Counted from the stretch's first letter, positions 26,285-35,365 are shown. The stretch is 64,000 bases of DNA from Hyphomicrobium methylovorum (GCF_013626205.1 NZ_QHJE01000001.1:2770501-2834500), one strand, 5' to 3'. Notes: generated by a model not told the origin, from the sequence alone. Program-made: numbers and translations.

Positions 26285-27961
26285 GTGACTCGCTATTCGA
26301 ATGCTGATCTTCGGTTCCTTACGGGGGCTTCGACAGTTGCTCTGGCGCTGATGGCGGGCGGTTACCTGCTGACCTCCGTTTCAGCCGCGGAAACCGAAAC
26401 AGGCAAAAGCGGCAATGATCCCACCCGGAATGAGACTTGGATTGCGAAGACCTATGTCGTCGGTTCGAAGGCTGGCGCGAATGCAAACGACAAAGCGCTG
26501 GCTGATACAGACAAGGACGCCCGCGCTAAAGAGGTATCTGACAAGGGATCACAATCGACTTCAGCACCTAAGCGCAAAAAGAGAATCACGACATCGACCA
26601 AGTCGGCTTTCCGGCCTGGTCCGACGTATGAGCGGAAATACGATGCTAAGGAGCAACTCGATATTTATGGCGGCAAGGGCGCCGTTGAGCCGCCGCGTCC
26701 GCTGCTCGAAGTTGGTCGCGAGCAGTACACATCCGGCATATTCGACGAGAGCAGCACGGTTCTCGGCAAATTGAATCCGCTGCTGCCAGGCTTAGCGGTC
26801 TATGGCGATTGGCGCACGGCGATTGCCTACAATAGGAACAACGGGAAGGACATTGCGCAGGTTGCGACGCGGCTCAATCTCGACGTGGACTTCAAAATCA
26901 CCGCGACGGAGCGGATCCATGCTTTCTTCACGCCGTTTCAGGATGGAAATGCGAAGTTCACGCGCTTTGAATTTGGCGGCCGTGATGGCGATCAGCGATT
27001 CAATGCGGAATTTGATGCCGAGCCGCAAACCTTATTCTTCGAAGGTGATTTTGGCTCGCTTTATTCCGGCTTCTCGGGCAAGCAAGCGGGCTTCGACTTG
27101 CCGTTTACCGTCGGGCTCTTCCCTCTGTTCCTGCAGAACGGAATTTGGGCGAACGACGCGATACTCGGCGGCGCGGTCTCGCTTCCCGCGAAAAACTCTG
27201 CAGCGTTGGGGCTTTCAAACTTCGACATCACCTTTTTCGCCGCGTTCGATAACATTGATAATGCGAGCTTCACGCGGGCGAATGGGACGGTGGACAACGA
27301 CAACGCTCATCTCTTCGGCGTTACGGCATTCGTCGATGCCTTTAACGGATACGTCGAAGCGGGTTACGGCTTCCTGCAGGGCACAGGCATCCAAGAGGGT
27401 GTCGAGCAGCACTTTCTGACGGCCGCGTATTCTCGGCGCTATGCCAACACGATTTCCAACTCGACGCGCGTGTTTGCGAACTTCGGTGACGATGGGCGAG
27501 GGAACGGCGACGGTCTGGCCATCATCTCAGAAAACAGTCTGATCACGTCGCTGCCGAGTACACTTCTTCCTTACGCTAATTTCTTTGTCGGCTTCGGAAA
27601 GCCCGAGCCGCTGGTTGACGGAAACAATGCGGGTATTCTGAAGAACGTCGGCATCAACTTTGAGACTGACGCGCTAACCGGGTATCCGAAACTGGACGAT
27701 ACGGCGTCCAACACATTCGGTGGCGCGCTTGGTTTGCAGTATCTTTTCAATCTGGATCAGCAACTCGTATTCGAGGTTGCGACAGTCCAGCCGTTCGAGA
27801 ATGACGGCATCGGCGCAAGGCATGCGCAGTATGGATTTGGGGTTCGCTATCAGATTCCGATCACGCGGTCTTGGCTGTTCCGCGCCGACGCGACGTATCA
27901 AATCCAGGAACATGGAGACGATAACTTCGGCTTCCGCACGGAGCTTCGCAGCAAGTTCTGA
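26285..27961 (+). CDS. Outer-membrane beta-barrel protein, putative porin of the cytochrome locus
   Basis: 558 residues from a GTG at 26285 with GGAG seven bases upstream. A signal peptide occupies about residues 1-36. Residues ~37-140 are polar and Lys/Asp-rich, then ~400 residues of alternating hydrophobic and polar sequence with Gly and aromatic residues (VYGDWRTAIAYNRN, GYVEAGYGFLQG, FGVRYQIPITRSWLFRADATY) end in Phe, the usual outer-membrane barrel C-terminus. I cannot place it in MtrB/PioB by sequence, and it lacks an obvious CXXC. Location after a pentaheme cytochrome suggests a heme-conducting or substrate-admitting pore. The following yceI gene is convergent. Confidence 0.75.
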   Translation: MTRYSNADLRFLTGASTVALALMAGGYLLTSVSAAETETGKSGNDPTRNETWIAKTYVVGSKAGANANDKALADTDKDARAKEVSDKGSQSTSAPKRKKRITTSTKSAFRPGPTYERKYDAKEQLDIYGGKGAVEPPRPLLEVGREQYTSGIFDESSTVLGKLNPLLPGLAVYGDWRTAIAYNRNNGKDIAQVATRLNLDVDFKITATERIHAFFTPFQDGNAKFTRFEFGGRDGDQRFNAEFDAEPQTLFFEGDFGSLYSGFSGKQAGFDLPFTVGLFPLFLQNGIWANDAILGGAVSLPAKNSAALGLSNFDITFFAAFDNIDNASFTRANGTVDNDNAHLFGVTAFVDAFNGYVEAGYGFLQGTGIQEGVEQHFLTAAYSRRYANTISNSTRVFANFGDDGRGNGDGLAIISENSLITSLPSTLLPYANFFVGFGKPEPLVDGNNAGILKNVGINFETDALTGYPKLDDTASNTFGGALGLQYLFNLDQQLVFEVATVQPFENDGIGARHAQYGFGVRYQIPITRSWLFRADATYQIQEHGDDNFGFRTELRSKF

Positions 27962-28031
27962 GAGATCTTAACGAGGAAGATGGAGCCGAAGGCTTTAGAC
28001 AGAAGTATCAGAGGTGAGTGCCTCCGTGTGC

Positions 28032-28646
28032 TCACTTCTTTGGTCGGACGATTGCATCGATTTCGATATCGATGTCGTCATCGACCATTGCCTGATAGTC
28101 GGTCATCTTGAATGCGCTGCGCTGGATGCGCGTTGTTGCGAGGAATTTGCGAGCACCGGTGTCGTGTTTCAGCGCAGGGTCGTCATGAGGTTCCAGACTG
28201 ACTTTGAGTTCGACCGGCTTAGTGATGCCGTTGACAGTTATTTCACCCGATACATCGGCGGCTGTGGGCGAGTTGGCGCGCACGGCGAGGCTTTTGAAGG
28301 CGATGACGGGTGATGACTTTACGTTGAAAAAGGATTCACCCTTTAGCTTGTCGTCCACGATCGCTTCGCCGGTGGTCAGGCTGGCTGTGGCAATCGAGGC
28401 ATTGATCTTGCTCTTTTGGGGCGCGGCTTCATCGTAATCGAGCGTGCCGCTGACTTTGGTGAAGCGGCCGCGCTGTTTCGAAAGGGCCATCGTGTAGATA
28501 AAGCGGACTTCGGTGCGCCGCTTGTCGAACTCGAAACGCGTGGCGTGTGCTGTTGGCGCCCACGCTGCCAATAATTCTGCAGCGAGCATCAGGGAAATGG
28601 CGGTTCTCATCGCGGCGGATGGGATTGGCGAAAGCGTCGGTTTCAT
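28032..28646 (-). CDS. YceI-family periplasmic lipid-binding protein
   Basis: 204 residues with an N-terminal signal peptide (ISLMLAAELLAAWAPTAHA). The mature part matches YceI: FEFDKRRTEVRFIYTMALSK at the start, SGTLDYDEAAP, a central GESFFNVKSSPVIAFKS, EITVNGITKPVELKV and a late RSAFKMTDYQ. The family forms a lipocalin-like barrel that binds isoprenoids such as quinone-like molecules in the periplasm. Its start codon overlaps the stop of a small membrane-protein gene (ATGA). It stands tail-to-tail with the outer-membrane barrel of the cytochrome locus, 70 bases apart. A link to quinone supply for that locus is possible but unproven. Confidence 0.88.
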   Translation of the reverse strand: MKPTLSPIPSAAMRTAISLMLAAELLAAWAPTAHATRFEFDKRRTEVRFIYTMALSKQRGRFTKVSGTLDYDEAAPQKSKINASIATASLTTGEAIVDDKLKGESFFNVKSSPVIAFKSLAVRANSPTAADVSGEITVNGITKPVELKVSLEPHDDPALKHDTGARKFLATTRIQRSAFKMTDYQAMVDDDIDIEIDAIVRPKK

Positions 28647-28840
28647 CGCTTAGCCTTTACTTTCGATACATCTGAAGGATCTGTTTCAACGCTTCCAATC
28701 CTCTGAGTCAGCGTTTCGACGACCTTCGAGATTTGATCTTTTTCAGATAGGGCATATGCGGCGATCGCCCAGACGGCCGCGAACAATACTGCGGGCCAAA
28801 GCAGTGCGATGCTGAGCTCGAAAATCATTGCAGCCATCAT
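28643..28840 (-). CDS. Small single-pass membrane protein
   Basis: 65 residues: one hydrophobic helix (FELSIALLWPAVLFAAVWAIA) near residues 7-27, then a charged tail. No family recognised. The stop overlaps the yceI start (ATGA), so the two are co-translated and probably work together, as a membrane partner of the YceI protein. In many bacteria yceI accompanies a cytochrome b561; this protein is far too short for that. Confidence 0.6.
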   Translation of the reverse strand: MMAAMIFELSIALLWPAVLFAAVWAIAAYALSEKDQISKVVETLTQRIGSVETDPSDVSKVKAKR

Positions 28841-29221
28841 GCTTCTCGCCGCGTCGTTTCATGGGGTGGAAGAAGCTGTTTGGCACCGGCAACACTGTTG
28901 ATGCTTGGTCCGGCTGTGGCACGTCTTGCGTGACTCGACTTTCGCGCCCCCAATTGGAATGGGCATTACATGCGAAGGGTTCTCAGAGCACCTCACGCGA
29001 TGAGAATGGCGAGATTTGGTTCGAGAAATACTCGCTGCTTTATCACTGCTGCGGAATTAGACCGTGTTGCGCCGATTGCCAGCGCTTAATAGCGGGGTAT
29101 TCCGCAGGGGCGGTGAGCAGAGATCAGCGTGCGATACCGCGATCAAATTTCGTTTCACTATTGCCGGTGTTGCAGTCTGATTGAGATAGTCTCGGTCGCT
29201 TCCGAAGTATCGAAGCGTCGC
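28841..29221. other. Intergenic gap
   Basis: About 380 bases between the small membrane protein and the remains of a diguanylate cyclase gene. A + strand open frame crosses it but has no recognisable protein character and starts inside the preceding gene. I see no RNA gene or clear terminator here. Confidence 0.4.
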
Positions 29222-31038
29222 TTACTCCACCAACGCAGGTGCGGAAAAGAGAACGCGATTTCGACCCTCGGACTTTGCGCCGTATAGAGCCTGATCGGCA
29301 GACGATAGAAGTTGCTCAAGAGAGGTTCTGGAGGCGGAATCGGACGTTGCGCCGATGCTTATGGTGATAGAAATTCGGCGTCCATCGTCGAGCAATATGG
29401 GATTTTCTTCGATCGAAGATCGGATTCGCTCAGCGATCTCGATCGCTTGTCGCCGAGAGCATTGGGGCAAGAACACCGCAAACTCTTCACCTCCAAGCCG
29501 GCCAACAAAATCGCGTTCCCTAACCGCGGTCTTGATGCGTCGCGCGGCTGCGGCCAACACTTTGTCACCGGCTGGATGCCCGTAGTTGTCGTTGATCGAT
29601 TTGAAATGATCGATATCCAGCATCAGAAGGCTTGTCGTCTTTTTCGGACGGCGATCCTGGTCCAGTCGAGCAATTGCCCGTTCAATGAAGGCGCGCCGCG
29701 TGTATGCGCGGTCAATTGATCCTCTGTGGCAATGCGTTCTAGCTCCTGCGCGAGGCGTTCTCTTTCTTCGGTCACGATGTAGCTATCGTGCACGTCTGTG
29801 CTTGTGCCGAACCATCGAATGATCCGTCCTTCATCGTCATGGATAGGAAGCGCCATTACTCTCAGCCAACGAAACTCGCCGGAACGGTGACGGAAGCGAT
29901 AATCGATGTCGTAGGCCTCTCCGGTGCGCAAAGCCTTCGTCCAGACTGAAGCGACCATGGCCTGATGTTCCGGATAAACGAGGAATTTCCACGTGTCCTC
30001 GGTGATGTCCGCAGGCTCAATTCCAGTGAACTCGCTCCAACGTGCGGAGAAGTAGTCGTGCCGGCCTTCACGTCACAACTCCAGACGATTTGCGGCAGCG
30101 TTTCTGTGAGGGTTTGGAATTGAAACCGGCTCTCGGCGAGTGCAGAGACGGTATTCATTTGGTCAGTCACTTCGACGACTACGCCCAGCAGGGCGGGCGA
30201 TGCCGCCGTTGTCATTTTGAATGGGCTTTGCCGATACAATCACCCAGCGGACGTTTTTGTTTTTGTCTATGATCCTATATCGGCTGCGATAGGGTGTGCC
30301 TGAAGCGATTGCTTCGGCAAGCGACGTTCTTACCCGTTCGCGATCGTCAGGATGGATTGCCTTGAAAAAGAGGCTGTCATTTATGCCCTCTTCGCAGGTC
30401 TTTTCCGCCAAACCATATATGCGCGCGACATTTGCATCGGCGGTGCTGATGCCCGTTGCAACGTCGAGGGTCCATATGCCGACCATGCCGGAGCCATCGA
30501 GTGCGTGACGCAGGCGTTGCTCGGAATCGCTGAGGCTGTCGATGCGATTTACGAATGGGGTAATATCGTTTGCCATGCCCAGGACGCCGGCAATGTTTCC
30601 GTCTGTATCGGTGACTGGAATAAAATCGAGATTGAACCAACTGGCGCTTTTGAGGTCGCCGGATGTTGGGCACAGTGCCTGCTCTCGAAAGCTCAGGGAT
30701 TTACCTGTCTGAGCCTGCGTCAGGACGGATTTAAAGAAAGCAGCGTTTCGCGGGAGGACGTCGAACACCGAGCGTCCGTTGATGGCTTCGGTTGTTTCGG
30801 TGAACAGTCGGCGTTCGGCGGCTTCGTTGGCGAACAGAATGCCGTTTGACCCGATCATCAGCGCCATTGGAGCAGAGGAGCAGGCAACCAATCGCGCAAC
30901 TATGGCGATAGCCTGATCCCAATCATCGAGTTCGGGCAGCCCGGTAGACGGCCAGTCCAATGCCCTTTGCGCTTTAAGCCACCGGCGCCCTACGTTGATC
31001 GATGAGCGGGCCGACGGGTCGGTGTGGAACTCTCTCAT
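29222..31038 (-). pseudogene. Frameshifted PAS-PAS-PAS-GGDEF diguanylate cyclase
   Basis: Remains of a c-di-GMP synthase with sensory domains. Reading on the minus strand, the protein starts at 31038 and gives two PAS domains (for example SSAPMALMIGSNGILFANEA and QRLRHALDGSGMVGIWTLDV). The frame is lost near 30195, where ARP... should continue as LLGVVVEVTDQMN. It is lost again near 30065 in the third PAS domain (LPQIVWSCDVKA, then HDYFSARWSEFTG in another frame), and a third time near 29715 just before the GGDEF domain (RAYTRRAFIERAIARLDQD). The GGDEF part is itself intact, with DIDHFKSINDNYGH and the active-site GGEEF. Three one-base shifts within about 500 bases, none in a long homopolymer, argue for decay more than sequencing error. 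Confidence 0.8.
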
Positions 31039-31557
31039 ATCCTGCCCTGTCCCTTTTGACCGAGCTCAGATCAGCTTTTTCCGGAATTCCCCTGTATTCG
31101 CATTCAGCGGCGATCTGCTCGAAATACTTTGACGATTTCTCTTTTCGGCCGTCCGCCGAAGCCAACCACGTATCGCGATCACTTGACTAGTCCGAACAGT
31201 GTAATGTCGCATCTATTAATAACACGGCTCTGAAGTCGGTTTCTCAGACGTAAATGAACCTTCGCAGTATAAGACTTTAGTCGATTTATTCGGTGCGGAC
31301 GAAGAAGAAGAAATGATGTGTATTTGAACAAATTGCGCAGTACGCGGCGTGCGTTTGTCGTTGCGCTTGATTTCGATTTGCGGATCGGCGCGCGCAACTG
31401 ACTTCACTCATTGAAGTACTTCTGCGGCGTGAGTTGGCGCGCTATCATAGGCTGAGGAGTTGAGGGTATGTTGAGGAGCGTCGCTATCCAACGGGCCTTC
31501 GCGGTCCGAACCTGAAGTCCGACCGCCCCGTCATCAAAAACAGAGTAAGAGGAATAT
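31039..31557. other. Intergenic gap upstream of the decayed cyclase
   Basis: About 520 bases between the pseudogene start and tRNA-Glu, in part rather A+T-rich (31200-31330). Short frames here show no protein character. I see no RNA gene, repeat or clear operator. It may hold the former promoter of the cyclase and the downstream flank of the tRNA. Confidence 0.4.
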
Positions 31558-31633
31558 TGGCGCCCCGTAGGGGACTCGAACCCCTGTTGCCCACGTGAGA
31601 GGCGGGTGTCCTAGGCCACTAGACGAACGGGGC
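31558..31633 (-). tRNA. tRNA-Glu (CTC anticodon)
   Basis: The minus strand folds as a full cloverleaf. The acceptor stem GCCCCGT pairs with ACGGGGC. The D-arm is GTCTAGTGGCCTAGGAC, the anticodon stem CCCGC/GTGGG holds loop CTCTCAC with anticodon CTC, and the T-arm is AGGGG-TTCGAGT-CCCCT. The discriminator is G and the CCA end is encoded. Sequence is close to bacterial tRNA-Glu in the D-arm and T-arm. It reads GAG codons. Confidence 0.96.
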
Positions 31634-31762
31634 CGGCGCAAGATGCGACGTGTAAAGGGTTGCCCGTTGCGGATCAACCCCGAAGATAGATGAGGCTCTG
31701 CACCTGAGGCAAAAGTTGCGATCCGCGAGCGAGTTTCGGTCGAGGCGGAGGGATCGCCGGGC

Positions 31763-32149
31763 CTAGTTGTGGGGCAGCGCGCCGATTGGCTTTACGTCGA
31801 CGACCCGCTGGCCTGTTTCGATGTCAATCACAGCTATGCCTGGTTCGCCGCCGCCTTCGTAATAGACGGCGAGGCGGCTGCCCGAAATCGAGATCGATAC
31901 AACCTTGGCTCCCGGCGGGATTTCGAGGTTGAATGCGGCCGCGGACGACGCTGGGATGGTGGTAGTGACGCCGGGCCGTGCGGATTGGCCGAACCGTCCC
32001 GTGGCGAGGCCGGTGACTTTCGCGATGACGGCACCTAGACCCAGCAAGATCAGCATGCCCAATAAGATGACGACGATCTTCAGGTTGCGCTGTACGCGCT
32101 GTTCGCGCATCAAGTCGGGCGTGGATGGCTGGGGTTTGCCTTGGGTCAT
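31763..32149 (-). CDS. Conserved hypothetical membrane protein
   Basis: 128 residues: a short basic cytoplasmic N-terminus, one membrane helix near residues 24-45 (IVVILLGMLILLGLGAVIAKV) and a periplasmic beta-rich domain ending SRLAVYYEGGGEPGIAVIDIETGQRVVDVKP. It resembles small proteins encoded next to rluD in other alphaproteobacteria, but I know no function. The gene is head-to-head with the pseudouridine synthase, only about 30 bases between the likely starts, so the two promoters must be very compact or one of the two starts lies further in. Confidence 0.65.
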   Translation of the reverse strand: MTQGKPQPSTPDLMREQRVQRNLKIVVILLGMLILLGLGAVIAKVTGLATGRFGQSARPGVTTTIPASSAAAFNLEIPPGAKVVSISISGSRLAVYYEGGGEPGIAVIDIETGQRVVDVKPIGALPHN

Positions 32150-32176
32150 CGAAATCGAATTCTTTCTATTGATCGC

Positions 32177-33247
32177 GTGATCGTGACGACCGCAGCGAAA
32201 CTCTCAGGCTCGATCGAATTGACTGCTGGTCCGGATGACGCCGGCCAGCGGATCGATCGTTGGCTGGCCGAAAAGATAGGCAATGTGAGCCGTGCCCGGA
32301 TTCAGGCACTCATCCGGGAGGGCCGGGTGAGCGGCGGCGGGACGATAGGGGAGGCGCGCACCCCGGTCAAACCGGGCATAACGTATCGGCTGACCGTGCC
32401 CGACGCCGAGCCTACGGACGTTGCAGGAGAGGACATTCCGCTTGCGGTTGTCTACGAGGACGATGACCTGATCGTCATCGACAAGCCTGCCGGGCTGGTC
32501 GTGCATCCGGCCGCAGGGCATGCGTCCGGCACGCTGGTGAATGCGCTCGTTGCACATTGCGGCGACAGTCTATCCGGCATTGGCGGGGTGAAGCGTCCGG
32601 GGATCGTGCACCGACTCGACAAGGACACGTCCGGTCTGTTGGTCGTCGCCAAGACGGATGCCGCGCATCAAAGCCTTGCCGATCAGTTCAAGAGCCACGG
32701 CCTGGATGGACGGCTCGAGCGAAGCTATCTGGCTTTCGTTTGGGGGCGGATGGATTTGCGCAAAGGCTCGATCGAAGCGCGGCTGCAGCGTAGCGGCGCA
32801 AATCGCACCAAGATTGCTGTGGCGCGCGGTGCTGAGGCGGGCCGATTCGCGAAGACGCATTACGAGGTGGTCGACGTTTACACGGGCGAGCGCGAGACGG
32901 GAGACGTTTCGCTGCTTCGGCTACAACTGGAAACGGGGCGTACGCATCAAATCCGCGTGCATCTATCGCATATCGGCCATCCAGTTCTAGGCGATCAGGT
33001 CTACGGGGCCGGTTTCAAGACGCGGACGGCTTCCCTGACTGACAGGTCGCGTGACCTGGTGACGCGCCTTTCGCGACAGGCACTTCACGCCGAAGGCTTA
33101 GCGTTCGAGCATCCTGTGACTGGCGAAAAACTGAGTTTCATCAGTCCGTTGCCGAAGGACCTCGAGGAACTACGTGCGTCTCTGGAGCCCGAAAAACCGC
33201 GCGTTTCACCGGGCGGAAAAACGCGTCCATCGCGACGGAAGACCTAG
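32177..33247 (+). CDS. rluD: RluD-like 23S rRNA pseudouridine synthase
   Basis: Isomerises uridines to pseudouridine in 23S rRNA, probably at the helix 69 positions made by RluD. About 356 residues from the GTG at 32177 (GTG at 32183 possible; a TTG at 32141 would overlap the divergent gene). An S4-type RNA-binding domain opens the protein (DAGQRIDRWLAEKIGNVSRARIQALIREGRV). The catalytic domain follows with the RluA-family signature GIVHRLDKDTSGLLVVAKT, its Asp being the nucleophile, and ETGRTHQIRVHLSHIGHPVLGD. The C-terminal ~30 residues are basic. No clear Shine-Dalgarno precedes either GTG. RluC is the main alternative name. Confidence 0.88.
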   Translation: MIVTTAAKLSGSIELTAGPDDAGQRIDRWLAEKIGNVSRARIQALIREGRVSGGGTIGEARTPVKPGITYRLTVPDAEPTDVAGEDIPLAVVYEDDDLIVIDKPAGLVVHPAAGHASGTLVNALVAHCGDSLSGIGGVKRPGIVHRLDKDTSGLLVVAKTDAAHQSLADQFKSHGLDGRLERSYLAFVWGRMDLRKGSIEARLQRSGANRTKIAVARGAEAGRFAKTHYEVVDVYTGERETGDVSLLRLQLETGRTHQIRVHLSHIGHPVLGDQVYGAGFKTRTASLTDRSRDLVTRLSRQALHAEGLAFEHPVTGEKLSFISPLPKDLEELRASLEPEKPRVSPGGKTRPSRRKT

Positions 33248-33360
33248 GGCGAACGCGTTAATACCTAGCACACCTCTTCTCAATTCAACGTGAGGGAACG
33301 GAGCGTGCAATGCCGGATTTTACCACTATGTAACGTGTGGCGTACGGGGCGCGAATATAG

Positions 33361-33427
33361 ACTCCCGCCACAGCAAAGGGAGTGGCGAACCGAACCGTCC
33401 TAACGGGTCAAGGTTCGTCTCAGAGGG
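33361..33427 (+). promoter_or_regulatory. Structured 5' leader of rpoH
   Basis: The sequence just ahead of the rpoH start can fold in competing ways. ACTCCC (33361-33366) can pair with GGGAGT (33378-33383), while CGCCAC (33366-33371) can pair with GTGGCG (33382-33387); the two overlap and exclude each other. Next, CGAACC, present twice (33386-33391 and 33391-33396), can pair with GGTTCG (33412-33417), enclosing CCGT/ACGG. The ribosome-binding GAGGG is at 33423-33427, three bases from the ATG. Whether it is a thermosensor or other switch is unknown. Confidence 0.45.
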
Positions 33428-33430
33428 CTC

Positions 33431-34327
33431 ATGGCAGCAAAAGGTCTTCCTACTCTGGCCGGAGGTTCACTCGGCCTCACGCGGTATCTCGAGGAGATCC
33501 GCAAGTTTCCCATGCTCGCGCCCGACGAAGAGTACATGCTCGCAAAACGCTGGCAGCAGCATGAGGATTCAGACGCCGCCGAGAAGCTCATCACGTCACA
33601 CCTCCGCCTCGTGGCGCGTATCGCCATGGGTTATCGCGGTTACGGTTTGCCGATCGGTGAAGTTATCTCCGAGGGCAACGTCGGGCTGATGCAGGCGGTG
33701 AAACGCTTCGATCCCGAACGGGGATTCCGTCTCGCCACATATGCGATGTGGTGGATCCGTGCCTCCATTCAAGAGTACATTTTGCGCTCGTGGAGCCTTG
33801 TGAAGATGGGCACGACGGCGGCGCAGAAGAAACTGTTCTTCAACTTGCGGCGCGCGAAGAGCCAGCTGCAGGCGCTGGATGACGGCGATCTGCGGCCCGA
33901 TCAGATCAAGGCGATCGCGACCAAGCTCGGCGTGCCGGAAGATGATGTCGTCAACATGAACCGGCGGCTTGGCGGTGACGCGTCTCTCAACGCGCCGATC
34001 CGTGCAGAGTCGGAATCCGGTGAGTGGCAGGATTGGCTGGTCGACGATACGCCGACGCAGGAAGACCGTCTCGTAGAGGATGAGGAACTGACACGGCGGA
34101 GATCGTACCTCTCTTCGGCTATGTCCGTTCTGAACGATCGCGAGCGGCGTGTGTTCGAAGCACGGCGGCTGTCGGAAGATCCTTCGACGCTCGAGCAGCT
34201 TTCCGAAGAGTTCGGAGTGAGCCGGGAGCGTATCCGGCAGATCGAAGTTCGTGCGTTCGAGAAGGTGCAGAAGGCGGTAACGTCAACGGCTCGGCGCGCT
34301 GAGGCGCCGGCTGGCGCAGCCACCTAA
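33431..34327 (+). CDS. rpoH: RNA polymerase sigma factor RpoH (sigma-32)
   Basis: Heat-shock sigma factor. 298 residues. Region 1.2-2.1 begins LTRYLEEIRKFPMLAPDEEY; region 2 contains EGNVGLMQAVKRFDPERGFRLATYAMWWIRASI; directly after lies the RpoH box, QKKLFFNLRR, which distinguishes sigma-32 from other group members and is its site of contact for core or regulation. Region 4 ends LSEEFGVSRERIRQIEVRAFEKV, the -35 helix-turn-helix. Alphaproteobacteria often carry more than one rpoH, so this may be rpoH1 or rpoH2. GAGGG three bases upstream fixes the start. The leader is strongly structured. Confidence 0.96.
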   Translation: MAAKGLPTLAGGSLGLTRYLEEIRKFPMLAPDEEYMLAKRWQQHEDSDAAEKLITSHLRLVARIAMGYRGYGLPIGEVISEGNVGLMQAVKRFDPERGFRLATYAMWWIRASIQEYILRSWSLVKMGTTAAQKKLFFNLRRAKSQLQALDDGDLRPDQIKAIATKLGVPEDDVVNMNRRLGGDASLNAPIRAESESGEWQDWLVDDTPTQEDRLVEDEELTRRRSYLSSAMSVLNDRERRVFEARRLSEDPSTLEQLSEEFGVSRERIRQIEVRAFEKVQKAVTSTARRAEAPAGAAT

Positions 34328-34432
34328 TGCGGCTCCGTGGCTGACAGCGTTTTCGGCCGCGACTGCTAACAGCATTGCTCTATAAAGCGTGGCGGCATCA
34401 TCCGGTGCCGCCACAGCTTTTTGCAGAAATCG

Positions 34433-35365
34433 ATGCGCCGACGCTTTGCCCTGATTTTCAACGCCCGTGCAGGGCATGCGCTTCCCCGGCTGCTGGACGG
34501 CGTGTTGGCGCGTCTAAGGGCGGAGGGTTGCGAGGTCTTTCAGGTGCCTTCCCGGAGCGCTGAGGAGGCCAGTGAGCGGGTGGCAGAGCTGGCGAAGGCG
34601 GCAGACGCTCCCGACGCGGTGATCGCGGCAGGCGGCGACGGCACGTTCCGCGCGGTGGCAACGGGTGCAGCGGGAACTGATCTGCCGGTCGGGTTCGTAC
34701 CGCTTGGAACCGGCAACGTGCTGGCGCACGAACTGGGGCTTTCGCGGCGCGTTGGGGTTGTCACCCGAACGCTGCTCTCAGGCAAGGTTATCGACGTTGG
34801 TAGCGGGCTTGCGAACGGGAAGCCGTTTTTTCTGATGGCGGGCGCGGGCTTCGATGCGCGCATCGTCTCGCGCCTCAACTACCGTGCCAAGCGCGTCCTC
34901 GGCCGCGCCGCTTATGCGGTGCCGGTGCTCAAGACATTGGCCGAAGGGCCGGTTGTGTTTGACGTCGACATTGATGGGCGCCTGTTCGAAGCGAGTTGGG
35001 TCATCATCACGCTGGCTAGCCGCTATGGCGGATCTTTGGTGCTGACGCGCGAGACGGTTGTCGGGGAGGAGAGCATGGTGGCGGTGGTGTTTGAAGCGCA
35101 AAGCCGGTTTGCGCTTTCGCGACACGCCATTGCTTTGGCGCTGGGGCGGCTGGCATCCGGCGAGACCTGCCCCAAAGGCGTTTCCGTGTTGCCCGTACGT
35201 AAAGCCGCCGTCGGGCATCGCTGGCCTGTGCCGATCGAGATCGATGGAGACGTTGCGGATCTGTCTCCGCTGGTCATTACGGCAGACGGGCCACGCGTTC
35301 GCCTAATCGTGCCTGACAGCCATGTTGCTGATCTTACGAAACGTCACACGAATCGCTTACCTTGA
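34433..35365 (+). CDS. Diacylglycerol / lipid kinase family protein (YegS/BmrU-like)
   Basis: ATP-dependent kinase acting on a lipid or sphingoid-like hydroxyl group, cytoplasmic face. 310 residues from the ATG at 34433 (a TTG at 34421 would add four residues). Residues 1-130 form the DAGK catalytic domain: RRRFALIFNARAGH at the start, IAAGGDGTFRAVATG with the GGDGT nucleotide motif, and PLGTGNVLAHELGL. The rest is the beta-sandwich half with GAGFDARIVSRLNYRAK. The substrate is not predictable. It lies about 100 bases after rpoH in the same direction, possibly co-transcribed. A weak hairpin (35377-35400) follows the stop but lacks a T-run. Confidence 0.85.
   Translation: MRRRFALIFNARAGHALPRLLDGVLARLRAEGCEVFQVPSRSAEEASERVAELAKAADAPDAVIAAGGDGTFRAVATGAAGTDLPVGFVPLGTGNVLAHELGLSRRVGVVTRTLLSGKVIDVGSGLANGKPFFLMAGAGFDARIVSRLNYRAKRVLGRAAYAVPVLKTLAEGPVVFDVDIDGRLFEASWVIITLASRYGGSLVLTRETVVGEESMVAVVFEAQSRFALSRHAIALALGRLASGETCPKGVSVLPVRKAAVGHRWPVPIEIDGDVADLSPLVITADGPRVRLIVPDSHVADLTKRHTNRLP

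Noticed and set aside
28828-29184. A 118-codon + strand frame with several cysteines
   Set aside because: Starts inside an overlapping real gene on the other strand with a TTG, and the cysteines form no known pattern.
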